Of a stretch of 64,000 nt of DNA, positions 46,796-55,111 are shown piece by piece. The notes beneath the pieces are model-generated. The model had not been told where the DNA came from. It ran no database searches and saw nothing but the letters and a program-made list of their open reading frames with translations. A program made the position numbers and the translations under genes. Position 1 is the stretch's first letter, and every line of letters starts with the position of its first letter. The stretch comes from Bacteroidota bacterium (GTDB lineage: Bacteria > Bacteroidota > Bacteroidia > Chitinophagales > Chitinophagaceae), in the NCBI GenBank assembly GCA_947460595.1, contig CANHGS010000001.1, positions 124,001 to 188,000 of the forward strand, read 5' to 3'.

Positions 46796-47899
46796 ATGGT
46801 GTCTAGAAGCTTTAAATCATTATCGGTACTCATATTCAGCCTTGTTTCTATGTTGTTGGCCACTGCAGTTTATGCAGAAAATGCACCTGAAACAGCAGGT
46901 CACGGCACGGAACAAAGCGGAAAAGAAAAAAAGGAGGGGGAATTTGACCCTGCTGAACTAATCATGGAGCATATCCTTGACGCGCATGAATTCCATTTTT
47001 TTACGCTAGGAGAATCCGAAATTTCTATTCCTTTACCCGTGATTGTTTACTCTAAAGAGCGTGGCTTAGCTGCTTTTTCTTATGGTAATTTTCACCATGG
47101 ACACGAAGCTTATAATGGCTATAAGTCTGAAGAAGGGAAGATTGTGGCAGTTGACGCAGCAGGCAAAGTAGACGAAGCCGTTACCTTATATGATTTCAGT
47201 TTAACCCGTAACGTGGTGCAAATGTTTTTGGCACTGACTTTATTAGTGGTGTTGATGATTAATGTTGCCAACAAATACAAAAAAGGTGGCGCTAAAACTG
47301 CTCCTAGTGGATTTCAAAATGCAATAGAACCCGTCATTACTTTTGTAAGAGACGAGGTGGCCAAACCCAATCTGGGTCATGCTTACAATAAGTACATGCC
47401 TTACTTATTAACCGTATTCTTTTTTATATTAATCAACAATATTGTGGGTTTGATTCCAGGTACGGCAAACGTAACTGGTAATATTGCTTTTACCGTGGTA
47501 TTGGGTGTGATTAGTTTCTTTGTGATTGTGTTTAGCACCAACAAACATTTCTGGGCGCATATTTTTAACCCACCAGTTCCTTTTTTGGTTAAGTTTATTT
47601 TGGTTCCGGTAGAATTCATTGGAATTTTCACCAAGCCATTTGCCTTGATTGTCCGTTTGTTTGCCAACATGGTGGCAGGTCATATTATCATCACTTGTTT
47701 TGTGATGTTAATCTTCATCTTTGGTGCCATGAGCCAAGTAGCAGGTTGGGGTTTCTCTCCCGTGTCTGTTGCTTTTACCGTGTTTATTTACTTGATTGAA
47801 ATATTGGTTGCCTTTATACAAGCTTTCATCTTTACCAACCTGACCGCTGTGTTCATTGGTCAGTCTAGAGAGGGAGCCCATGATGATGCACATCATTAA
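46796..47899 (+). CDS. atpB: F1Fo ATP synthase subunit a
   Basis: Subunit a forms the proton half-channels against the c-ring. The ATG at 46796 gives 367 residues with a signal-like N-terminus (SLSVLIFSLVSMLLATAVYAE) and a roughly 90-residue extracytoplasmic extension (HDxxHEFHFF-type motifs), a normal feature of Bacteroidota atpB. The membrane domain includes the ILINNIVGLIPGTANVTGNI segment, PFALIVRLFANMVAGHIIIT with the essential arginine (RLFANM), and EILVAFIQAFIFTNLTAVFIG. It is the first gene of atpB-E-F-H-A; no atpI is visible upstream. Confidence 0.96.
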   Translation: MVSRSFKSLSVLIFSLVSMLLATAVYAENAPETAGHGTEQSGKEKKEGEFDPAELIMEHILDAHEFHFFTLGESEISIPLPVIVYSKERGLAAFSYGNFHHGHEAYNGYKSEEGKIVAVDAAGKVDEAVTLYDFSLTRNVVQMFLALTLLVVLMINVANKYKKGGAKTAPSGFQNAIEPVITFVRDEVAKPNLGHAYNKYMPYLLTVFFFILINNIVGLIPGTANVTGNIAFTVVLGVISFFVIVFSTNKHFWAHIFNPPVPFLVKFILVPVEFIGIFTKPFALIVRLFANMVAGHIIITCFVMLIFIFGAMSQVAGWGFSPVSVAFTVFIYLIEILVAFIQAFIFTNLTAVFIGQSREGAHDDAHH

Positions 47900-48178
<279 letters not shown>

Positions 48179-48271
48179 TTGCACAAACTTTATCACTGCA
48201 TCCAAAGCAAAGGGCAATGGATGCAGTGATTCTTTTATCTTAAAAGAATCTTGACCTATTAAATAGTATTT

Positions 48272-48766
48272 ATGGAATTGTTATCACCCGGTTTAGGATT
48301 ATTGGTTTGGACGCTGGTTGCGTTTTTACTGGTATTTTTTCTCCTAAAGAAATTTGCCTGGAAGCCCATTCTGGAAACACTAAAAGAAAGGGAAACTGGT
48401 ATTGCAGAAGCCATCGCTTCAGCTGATAAGATCAAGACTGAAATGGCCGCTCTGAAAAATGAGAACGAAGCTTTATTGGCTCAGGCTCGTGAAGAACGCG
48501 CTGTGTTAATTAAGGAAGCAAAAGAAACTGCCAACAAAATGGTTGCTGATGCCAAAGAAAAAGCACGTGCCGAATATGATAGAATTGTGGCTGATGCACA
48601 ATCTGCCATTACGCAACAAAAGAATGCTGCATTAACCGATGTGAAAAACCAAGTTGGTTCATTGGTGATTGAAGTTGCTGAGAAAGTATTGCGCAAGGAA
48701 TTGGCCAATAAATCAGAGCAAGAAGCCTATATCAAGGGTCTTGCAGAAGTTGTGAACATGAACTAA
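48272..48766 (+). CDS. atpF: F1Fo ATP synthase subunit b
   Basis: Subunit b is the peripheral stalk. The 164-residue protein has one N-terminal membrane helix (GLGLLVWTLVAFLLVFFLLKKFAW, residues 7-30) and a long helix with ILETLKERETGIAEAIASAD and many Ala/Lys/Glu heptads. Family length and pattern are normal. It follows atpE by 93 bp, part of which reads as a run of T-rich sequence, and precedes atpH by 10 bp. Confidence 0.96.
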   Translation: MELLSPGLGLLVWTLVAFLLVFFLLKKFAWKPILETLKERETGIAEAIASADKIKTEMAALKNENEALLAQAREERAVLIKEAKETANKMVADAKEKARAEYDRIVADAQSAITQQKNAALTDVKNQVGSLVIEVAEKVLRKELANKSEQEAYIKGLAEVVNMN

Positions 48767-48776
48767 AAGAATTAAA

Positions 48777-49337
48777 ATGCCCAATCCACGTTTAGCAGGC
48801 AGGTACGCAAAAAGTTTGATTGACCTTTCCATTGAAAAGGGTCAGTTAGAAGCGGTTTATGCTGATATGAAATACTTGCAGCAATTGTGCAAGGTGAGCA
48901 GGGAATTTGTGAATTTGATGCGCAGCCCCATTGTTCGTAATGACCAAAAGAATGCCATTATCAATGCCATCACCAAAGGTAAGATCAGCGAGCTCACTGC
49001 TGCTTTTAATCAATTATTGGTAAGAAAAGGACGTGAGGGAGACATTCCCGAAATTGCTGTGGCTTTTGTAGAACAATATAATGCACTAAAAGGCATCCAC
49101 GTGGTAAAGCTGAGTACTGCGGCACCTATTAGTGAGGAGTTACGCAAAGTGATTGAAACCAAAGTGTCTACTAACCAAGGTTTCCAAAGTATTGAATTAG
49201 AAACTGCCGTTGACGAAAAATTGATTGGCGGTTTTGTATTAGAGTTTAACAATAAACTGGTTGACGCAAGTATTTTGCATGACTTGAAAGTGTTGAAGCA
49301 ACAGTTTATGCAAAATCTTTATGTAGAAAAGATCTAG
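48777..49337 (+). CDS. atpH: F1Fo ATP synthase subunit delta
   Basis: Delta links the peripheral stalk to F1. The 186-residue protein shows the OSCP/delta pattern: RLAGRYAKSLIDLSIEKGQL, REFVNLMRSPIVRNDQKNAI, LLVRKGREGDIPEIAVAFVE and the C-terminal LIGGFVLEFNNKLVDASILH. It is complete and starts 10 bp after atpF. Confidence 0.96.
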   Translation: MPNPRLAGRYAKSLIDLSIEKGQLEAVYADMKYLQQLCKVSREFVNLMRSPIVRNDQKNAIINAITKGKISELTAAFNQLLVRKGREGDIPEIAVAFVEQYNALKGIHVVKLSTAAPISEELRKVIETKVSTNQGFQSIELETAVDEKLIGGFVLEFNNKLVDASILHDLKVLKQQFMQNLYVEKI

Positions 49338-49387
49338 TCAAGTATTAACAAGAATTGAATAACAAACATTAATAAAAGCAGATAATC

Positions 49388-50965
49388 ATGGTTGACATTA
49401 AACCCGATGAAATTTCCGCGATACTGAGACAACAGCTCAGCAACTTCAATGTGAGTGCCGATCTAGAAGAAGTTGGTACCGTATTGCAGGTTGGGGATGG
49501 TATTGCCCGTGTGTACGGCCTGAATGGTGTACGCTCCGGTGAACTGGTAGTTTTTGAAAATGGTGTTAAAGCCATTGCCTTGAACTTAGAAGAAGACAAT
49601 GTGGGTGTGGTATTGATGGGTGAGAGCGGAGACATCAAAGAAGGCGCCAAAGTAAAAAGAACCGGTCAAATTGCTTCCATTCAAGTGGGTGAGGGTTTGG
49701 TAGGTCGCGTTATCAACACATTGGGTGAACCCATTGATGGTAAAGGCCCTATCACTGGGGAATTATATGAAATGCCATTGGAGCGTAAAGCACCGGGTGT
49801 TATCTATCGTGAACCAGTAAAAGAACCATTGCAAACTGGAATCAAAGCCATTGATGCCATGATTCCAATTGGTAGGGGTCAGCGTGAGTTGGTGATTGGT
49901 GACCGTCAAACTGGTAAAACTGCCATTTGCGTAGATACTATTATCAATCAGAAAGAATTCTTTGATGCAGGTAAGCCTGTATATTGTATATATGTAGCCA
50001 TTGGTCAAAAAGCATCTACCGTTGCAGGTGTAATGAAAACCTTAACTGATTCTGGTGCTATGGCATATACTACTATTGTAAGTGCCTCTGCATCTGATCC
50101 AGCTCCATTGCAGTTCTACGCACCATTTTCGGGTGCTGCCATTGGTGAGTTCTTCCGTGATACCGGTAGACCAGCATTGATTGTATTTGACGATTTGTCA
50201 AAGCAAGCGGTGGCTTATCGTGAGGTTTCTCTATTGTTGAGAAGACCTCCAGGACGTGAAGCATATCCTGGTGACGTATTCTATTTGCATAGCCGTTTAT
50301 TGGAAAGAGCTGCTAAAGTGATTGCCAATGACGACGTTGCTAAAAACATGAATGACTTACCAGCTTCTATCAAGCATTTGGTAAAAGGTGGTGGTTCATT
50401 AACTGCATTGCCCATCATTGAAACACAAGCGGGTGACGTATCTGCTTATATTCCTACTAACGTAATCTCTATTACTGACGGTCAGATCTTCTTGGAAGGA
50501 AACTTGTTCAACGCAGGTATTCGTCCAGCAATCAACGTAGGTATCTCTGTAAGCCGTGTGGGTGGTAACGCTCAGATTAAATCCATGAAGAAAGTAGCAG
50601 GTACTTTGAAATTGGATCAGGCCCTTTACCGTGAGTTGGAAGCCTTCTCTAAATTTGGTGGTGACCTTGATGCTGCAACCAAGTCTGTAATTGACAAGGG
50701 CGCACGTAACGTAGAAATCTTGAAGCAGTTGCAATATTCTCCAATGACCGTAGAAAACCAAGTTGCTATTATCTACTTGGGTACACAAGGTTTGTTGCGT
50801 GAAGTAGCAGTGAAAAACGTGAAGGAATTTGAAGCACATTTCTTAACTGAAATGGCCAACAAATTACCAGATGTTTTAGCAGAATTTAAGAAAGGTCAGT
50901 TGAACGATGCAAGCATCGCTAAAATGACTGATCTGGCTAAGAGCATCATGCCTCAGTACAAATAA
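49388..50965 (+). CDS. atpA: F1Fo ATP synthase subunit alpha
   Basis: Alpha forms the non-catalytic F1 sites. The 525-residue protein begins [16 protein letters not shown], has the P-loop GDRQTGKTA (residues 173-181), [15 protein letters not shown], the [20 protein letters not shown] segment and the ATP synthase alpha/beta signature [14 protein letters not shown]. It is complete. A strong terminator follows 21 bp later, and the gamma subunit gene expected next in this group is missing from the window. Confidence 0.98.
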   Translation: MVDIKPDEISAILRQQLSNFNVSADLEEVGTVLQVGDGIARVYGLNGVRSGELVVFENGVKAIALNLEEDNVGVVLMGESGDIKEGAKVKRTGQIASIQVGEGLVGRVINTLGEPIDGKGPITGELYEMPLERKAPGVIYREPVKEPLQTGIKAIDAMIPIGRGQRELVIGDRQTGKTAICVDTIINQKEFFDAGKPVYCIYVAIGQKASTVAGVMKTLTDSGAMAYTTIVSASASDPAPLQFYAPFSGAAIGEFFRDTGRPALIVFDDLSKQAVAYREVSLLLRRPPGREAYPGDVFYLHSRLLERAAKVIANDDVAKNMNDLPASIKHLVKGGGSLTALPIIETQAGDVSAYIPTNVISITDGQIFLEGNLFNAGIRPAINVGISVSRVGGNAQIKSMKKVAGTLKLDQALYRELEAFSKFGGDLDAATKSVIDKGARNVEILKQLQYSPMTVENQVAIIYLGTQGLLREVAVKNVKEFEAHFLTEMANKLPDVLAEFKKGQLNDASIAKMTDLAKSIMPQYK

Positions 50966-50986
50966 TCCATTCAAACTGGTTATACT

Positions 50987-51014
50987 AGACCCCGAGCAAT
51001 CGGGGTCTTTTTTT
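50987..51014 (+). terminator. Rho-independent terminator after atpA
   Basis: AGACCCCGA and TCGGGGTCT form a perfect 9-bp stem with a GCAA tetraloop, followed by seven T residues, 21 bp after the atpA stop. It cleanly ends the ATP synthase transcript. Confidence 0.95.
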
Positions 51015-51029
51015 GTGCCAACCCGCGGT

Positions 51030-51308
51030 TTATTTTGCATAGCGGGAACTTTTTGGTAAGGCTACTTTTGTTTGTTGAAGATCTTTACCCAATTGATGAA
51101 TTGTATTTTGAATTTGCATGACCCTTTCAAAAGTTGGAAATTTTCTACCAGAAGTATATTGTCGCATCATTCCCTTACTTATGCCAGCCTTTTCAGCCAC
51201 TGCAGAGGCATTTAAATAATTTTTAGAATCAAATAGTCCTGTGATGTCGTATTGAATTTCAAATTCAATTGATGCTGCTTTTAGTTGGTGAAAACCCTTA
51301 ACTAGTTT
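51030..51308 (-). pseudogene. HicB-like antitoxin remnant (C-terminal HTH part)
   Basis: An open frame of 92 codons with no ATG gives FEIQYDITGLFDSKNYLNAS, EKAGISKGMMRQYTSGRKFP and IQNTIHQLGKDLQQTKVAL. This matches the C-terminal half of HicB-type antitoxins in Bacteroidota, where a strand FEFxYD precedes an HTH (AxxAGIxxxxMRQYxSGxKxPS). The N-terminal HicB domain of about 60 residues is missing: an in-frame stop (51309-51311) lies just upstream and no other frame continues it. No hicA toxin was seen. It is therefore called a decayed remnant. Confidence 0.6.
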
Positions 51309-51634
51309 TTATCCTAAAAAGCTTTAAATCAATCGGAAGGCAGGATGATATAATGAAACATGATTATATTTAATTGCTAACCTAAGTTTTGTTTTTTTTA
51401 GCACCGAACCTCTTCTATACCTTTTGATACAGCTACAGATGCAACCGGTAGAGAGGTTAAAGGCCTCGTCAAACAGTTCAAAGACAATTATCCCCAAATT
51501 ACTTGTAAGATACACCCTAGGGCATTGAAGCTTTTGAAGCCTATGTTAAAGTATTACAGGAATATCTAAAGTTATGAGTAGTGTTAGGTGGGGACGGAAT
51601 TGAAAATTGATCTCTATCCAATCTGAGCCAATAA
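51309..51634. other. Gene-free debris between antitoxin remnant and accessory operon
   Basis: No gene could be supported here. One plus-strand frame (51402-51570) without a start codon reads TSSIPFDTATDATGREVKGL and later KIHPRALKLLKPMLKYY, which looks like the tail of a lost gene but is not recognised. Minus-strand frames are short and low-complexity. The stretch probably records insertion or deletion after the atpA terminator. Confidence 0.5.
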
Positions 51635-52708
51635 TTAGTTATCTAAAAATGCTTTAATTGTGGCATTTAAGAACTCATTATCTTTTTGACTCAGGCCTGC
51701 ACCAGCAAGGTGCCCCCACACTGATTTAATTGGAGTGAATTGTATTTTTGGAATGAATTTATTTTCATAAAGCGCTTCTGATAATGGAAAATAGAGATCT
51801 GATTCTGAAGGCATGTAGAGTGTGTTACACTCAATTGCAGCCAAGGCAAGTTCAATATTTCCTTTAAAAACATTGTTATTAGATATGTCATGGAACTCCC
51901 AAGTTCTAGCTTGAGATATTCTGTCGTTGGCGTCAATAGCCTTTTCTTTATCTATTCTATTTTGAATAAAATTTGATAAGGTTTCAAAACCAAGTTCTTT
52001 GTACTTCTCAAGTCTAAACCAGTCTTGAGACAAAAACCAAGAAGCCCAATGAAGTGACCATGCCTTTAAACCTTTTATTGGGGGAGAAGTATAATTACCA
52101 TTATTCCAATTGCTATCAGTTTCTAGAGTAGAAATGGCACTTTCTAATCTTACATAACCGTGGGGATATGTTTTTGCAGTTCCGCAAAAAGCAACTAAGC
52201 TTTCAACTACTTTAGGATAGCTGATAGCCCATTGAAATGCCTGCTGCGCACCCATTGAGAAACCTATCACAGATTTTAGCTTCTTTATTTTAAACTGTTC
52301 AGAAATAAGTTGATACTCAGCTAATACATTATCTCTAATAGTAGTAACCGGAAAATTTGGACCATGAAAAGGTGGAGGCGTATTACTTGGAGAAGAAGAA
52401 CGACCATTCCCAAAAAGTTCAGGTAGAATCAAAAAATATTTTGATGTGTCTAATGAATTATTTTTACCAATTAGAAAGTTATATCCATTATAATCGGAGC
52501 CATAAGAAGACGGAAGTAATATGGCATTGGATGAATCCTTGTTTAAAGAACCATAAGTTGCATATTTAATATATGCATTAGGAAGCGTGACGCCAGATTC
52601 CAATAAAAAATTACCTAAATAAAAACTGCGCTCTTTTGAATCAATTGTTTGGCTAAAACAATTATTTAATACCAAACTAAAGATTATTAATAAGATTAGA
52701 TACCGCAT
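51635..52708 (-). CDS. MetX-like alpha/beta hydrolase with signal peptide
   Basis: The 357-residue protein is an alpha/beta hydrolase of the homoserine O-acetyltransferase (MetX)-like group. It has a signal peptide (LILLIIFSLVLNNCFSQ, residues 4-20), so it acts in the periplasm. The nucleophile elbow is GFSMGAQQAFQWA with Ser151; the acid is in MPSESDLYFP (about residue 306) and the His in SVWGHLAGAG (about 334). Because it is exported and has no methionine-pathway neighbours, homoserine acylation is unlikely; an esterase or acyltransferase role is more likely. It is the last gene of the five-gene operon and starts 2 bp after the preceding MEVHH-family gene. Confidence 0.85.
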   Translation of the reverse strand: MRYLILLIIFSLVLNNCFSQTIDSKERSFYLGNFLLESGVTLPNAYIKYATYGSLNKDSSNAILLPSSYGSDYNGYNFLIGKNNSLDTSKYFLILPELFGNGRSSSPSNTPPPFHGPNFPVTTIRDNVLAEYQLISEQFKIKKLKSVIGFSMGAQQAFQWAISYPKVVESLVAFCGTAKTYPHGYVRLESAISTLETDSNWNNGNYTSPPIKGLKAWSLHWASWFLSQDWFRLEKYKELGFETLSNFIQNRIDKEKAIDANDRISQARTWEFHDISNNNVFKGNIELALAAIECNTLYMPSESDLYFPLSEALYENKFIPKIQFTPIKSVWGHLAGAGLSQKDNEFLNATIKAFLDN

Positions 52709-52710
52709 AT

Positions 52711-53493
52711 TTATTCTAATTCTTTTTCAAGAACTTTTAAAAGAGATTCTCCTTGTATAATATAAGCTCCAATATATGCACGATTGCTATTTTGAAGTAT
52801 TCCAGAATAGTACCTAAAAATATTTTTTATTTTATTTACTTGACGGGGGTCAGTTGGAACGCTAATCAAATTGCCATTATTTTTAGAAGGTTGATTATTA
52901 ATCTTTTTATCAAATAATTCATCAATACTTACATTAAATGAAATCATGTATGGATCCATGGGCTTTAAGTCCATATTTTCAAGTACAAAAGGTTGTAAAT
53001 ATGAATAATAATAGGTTTTTTCTCTTTCCTCTCTGTTTAATAAATTAGTTAGACTTGCTTTATATTTTGAGATGCTATCTGTAAGTCCATTTTTTTTAAA
53101 ATAGCGTAAAGAGCCAGAGTTGACAATTTGATCTAAGTTGGCTGTTTTGGGCTCAAAATAGGACCATTTCATTGCTACCTTTGCAAACAGTTCATATTGG
53201 TAAAAATCATCTCCTTTAATTCCAATTGAGTCAATTGAAGACATTAACTTTTTAAGGTTGTTGATTCTAATAGTTCTGCCATCTACATAAGCTTTGGCTT
53301 TTTTAAGATCATCTCTTACATCTGTTTCCAACATTTTTGCAAGTTCATGGTAACGTTCTTTTTCAATATAGCCTTCTCGCAAGTTTTCTGCTAAAAATCC
53401 TAAACTAACAGCAAAGAATAACATGAAGAATTCCAATAGGTATTCAGACCATTTCTTTTTATGTGAAAGATGGTGTGGGTGATGTACTTCCAT
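52711..53493 (-). CDS. MEVHH-family single-TM protein, copy A
   Basis: The function of this 260-residue protein is unknown. It starts with a His/Lys-rich head (MEVHHPHHLSHKKKWSEY), has one membrane helix at about residues 19-36 (LLEFFMLFFAVSLGFLAEN) and a helical C-terminal part. By the positive-inside rule the head is cytoplasmic and the 220-residue tail periplasmic. Motifs shared with copies B, C and D are EKER(x)HEL after the membrane (about 44-51) and NSGSLRYFKK at about 125-134. It is the most divergent of A, B and D in the tail. Neighbours: 2 bp after copy B's stop, 2 bp before the MetX-like gene. Confidence 0.8.
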   Translation of the reverse strand: MEVHHPHHLSHKKKWSEYLLEFFMLFFAVSLGFLAENLREGYIEKERYHELAKMLETDVRDDLKKAKAYVDGRTIRINNLKKLMSSIDSIGIKGDDFYQYELFAKVAMKWSYFEPKTANLDQIVNSGSLRYFKKNGLTDSISKYKASLTNLLNREEREKTYYYSYLQPFVLENMDLKPMDPYMISFNVSIDELFDKKINNQPSKNNGNLISVPTDPRQVNKIKNIFRYYSGILQNSNRAYIGAYIIQGESLLKVLEKELE

Positions 53494-53495
53494 AT

Positions 53496-54308
53496 TTATT
53501 TTTCATTCGTTTCAATGTATGCTAATAAGTCTAAGCCACTTTCTTTAGCCCTTCCCATAAATCTGACAGTATTTACTAGCAGTCCATATCTTCTTGTTAT
53601 AATAGGCAGCAAGGCTGATTTAAGAAGTTGAGCTTTTGGACCTTGATAAAGATTCGTTTCTTTGTACCCATTTAATTGGCTAATAAAATTGATAGATTCA
53701 TCTGTTACTAGTATTAAAGAAGCGTTCTCTTTGCCAATTGTATTTTCTCTTCCTTTTCTGTCTCTCACATATCTTCTTACGGCTTCTGTTCTTGGCATCC
53801 AAGCACCAATTGCATTATTATACTCTTTTAAAACAAAATCACCCTCCATGTCGCTGCTTCTGGTTTCTGCCGATAAACAAGCACTTGCATAATTTAGTAT
53901 CTTATCTAACAAAATCTCATCTTTAATATACCTCAACGAGCCAGAACTTTTCATTTGATTATAGATATCGTTTTTACTGAGAAATCTATAAATATTAGAT
54001 GGTAGATTCTGATATAAACTATCTGTATCAATTGTAGTTGAAGTAACTAAATAGACCATTGCAGAGTCAAATTTTTGACCAATCAATTTATCTCTATTAA
54101 CAACAGAATCTATCAAGTGGATATTGTTATTAATATCTGTTTTTAGTTGGATTATTAACTCGTGGGCTCTTTCTTTTTCTATATAAACATCCCTATAGTT
54201 TTCAGCTACAAAACCTAAGGTTACAGCAAAGAATAACATTAGGAATTCAAGTAGATATTCATTCCATTTTTTTTTATGATTTGGATGGTGTGGATGGTGT
54301 ACTTCCAT
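53496..54308 (-). CDS. MEVHH-family single-TM protein, copy B
   Basis: The 270-residue protein has the same plan as copy A: MEVHHPHHPNHKKKWNEY head, membrane helix about residues 19-36 (LLEFLMLFFAVTLGFVAEN), EKERAHEL at 44-51 and KSSGSLRYIKDEILL near 120-134. Tail segments of copies B and D align almost without gaps (both contain MVYL, NDxYxQM(K/R)SSGSLRYIKD and an SAE(T/F)RS segment). The tail is helical with no enzyme motif. It lies 21 bp after copy C and 2 bp before copy A. It could be a sensor or scaffold; nothing in sequence says which. Confidence 0.8.
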   Translation of the reverse strand: MEVHHPHHPNHKKKWNEYLLEFLMLFFAVTLGFVAENYRDVYIEKERAHELIIQLKTDINNNIHLIDSVVNRDKLIGQKFDSAMVYLVTSTTIDTDSLYQNLPSNIYRFLSKNDIYNQMKSSGSLRYIKDEILLDKILNYASACLSAETRSSDMEGDFVLKEYNNAIGAWMPRTEAVRRYVRDRKGRENTIGKENASLILVTDESINFISQLNGYKETNLYQGPKAQLLKSALLPIITRRYGLLVNTVRFMGRAKESGLDLLAYIETNEK

Positions 54309-54329
54309 TTTTTGTATTTGGTTTAGAAA

Positions 54330-55106
54330 CTAATCAAATTTATCTCCGTACTCTTTTAGAATATTTTCATCAAGTTCTATGGCTTTTTGTTTTAAATCAT
54401 TAATACTTCTAAGGATATAGGTATTTGTGTTTAAAGCAAATGAAGCTAAATTAAGCAATTCATTAATTTGATCCATATCCCTAATATGTAAGGGTTTGGG
54501 GTTTTCAGGTCTCTTATACCTAGAAAATCCGATACTATCAATGCTGCCAATTATTTGTACTTTATTCATTTCTGTACTTGTTGTAACGTCTAGAATAGAA
54601 GCTGCTTTAAATCTAAAATTTTGAAAGGTTGTTTCAGATATTGATTCAAGCTTTTCTATTTTAGAAATTAAATTTTCATATTCTTGAATATCATGTATAA
54701 CCTTTTTATTTTCAATCAAACGTAATCCACCAGCATTTTTTAGTTGGATAAAACCATTATTAGAATTTTCTAAAAGCTTTCTTAGTGTAATAGCTTTAAC
54801 GAATACATAGAAATCCGGCAATCTGTTTAGTAATGTTCCATCAGCATATGCATTGAGCAAAGAGTCCCCCAAAATCTGCTTCTTTTTATTAGCTAGAATA
54901 ACTTTGTCAATTTCTACTAAATCATTTCTTAAATCAAAATGGATGTTTTGTAAAAATTTTATTTCTCTTTCCTTTTCAACTTTGTGTTCTCGAATGTTCT
55001 CTGCAAAGAATCCAAGAGAAATTGCAATAAAAAGCATTAAGAATTCTAAGATATATTCTTTAAAATCTTTTTTATGCGTAGCGTGATGTGAGTGATGTAC
55101 TTCCAT
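54330..55106 (-). CDS. MEVHH-family single-TM protein, copy C
   Basis: The 258-residue protein is the most divergent full copy. Head MEVHHSHHATHKKDFKEY, membrane helix about residues 19-36 (ILEFLMLFIAISLGFFAEN), then REHKVEKEREIKFLQ (EKER kept, HEL lost) and KNAGGLRLIENKKVI at about 124-138 in place of SSGSLRYIKD. The rest is predicted helical, with a coiled-coil-like end (INDLKQKAIELDENILKEYG). It is preceded 5 bp upstream by the serine hydrolase gene and followed by copy B after 21 bp. Confidence 0.78.
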   Translation of the reverse strand: MEVHHSHHATHKKDFKEYILEFLMLFIAISLGFFAENIREHKVEKEREIKFLQNIHFDLRNDLVEIDKVILANKKKQILGDSLLNAYADGTLLNRLPDFYVFVKAITLRKLLENSNNGFIQLKNAGGLRLIENKKVIHDIQEYENLISKIEKLESISETTFQNFRFKAASILDVTTSTEMNKVQIIGSIDSIGFSRYKRPENPKPLHIRDMDQINELLNLASFALNTNTYILRSINDLKQKAIELDENILKEYGDKFD

Positions 55107-55111
55107 TTTAA

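Noticed and set aside
51324..51515. 63-codon minus-strand frame downstream of atpA
   Set aside because: It is Cys/Ser/Arg-rich with no recognisable motif and does not extend the HicB-like remnant; treated as debris.
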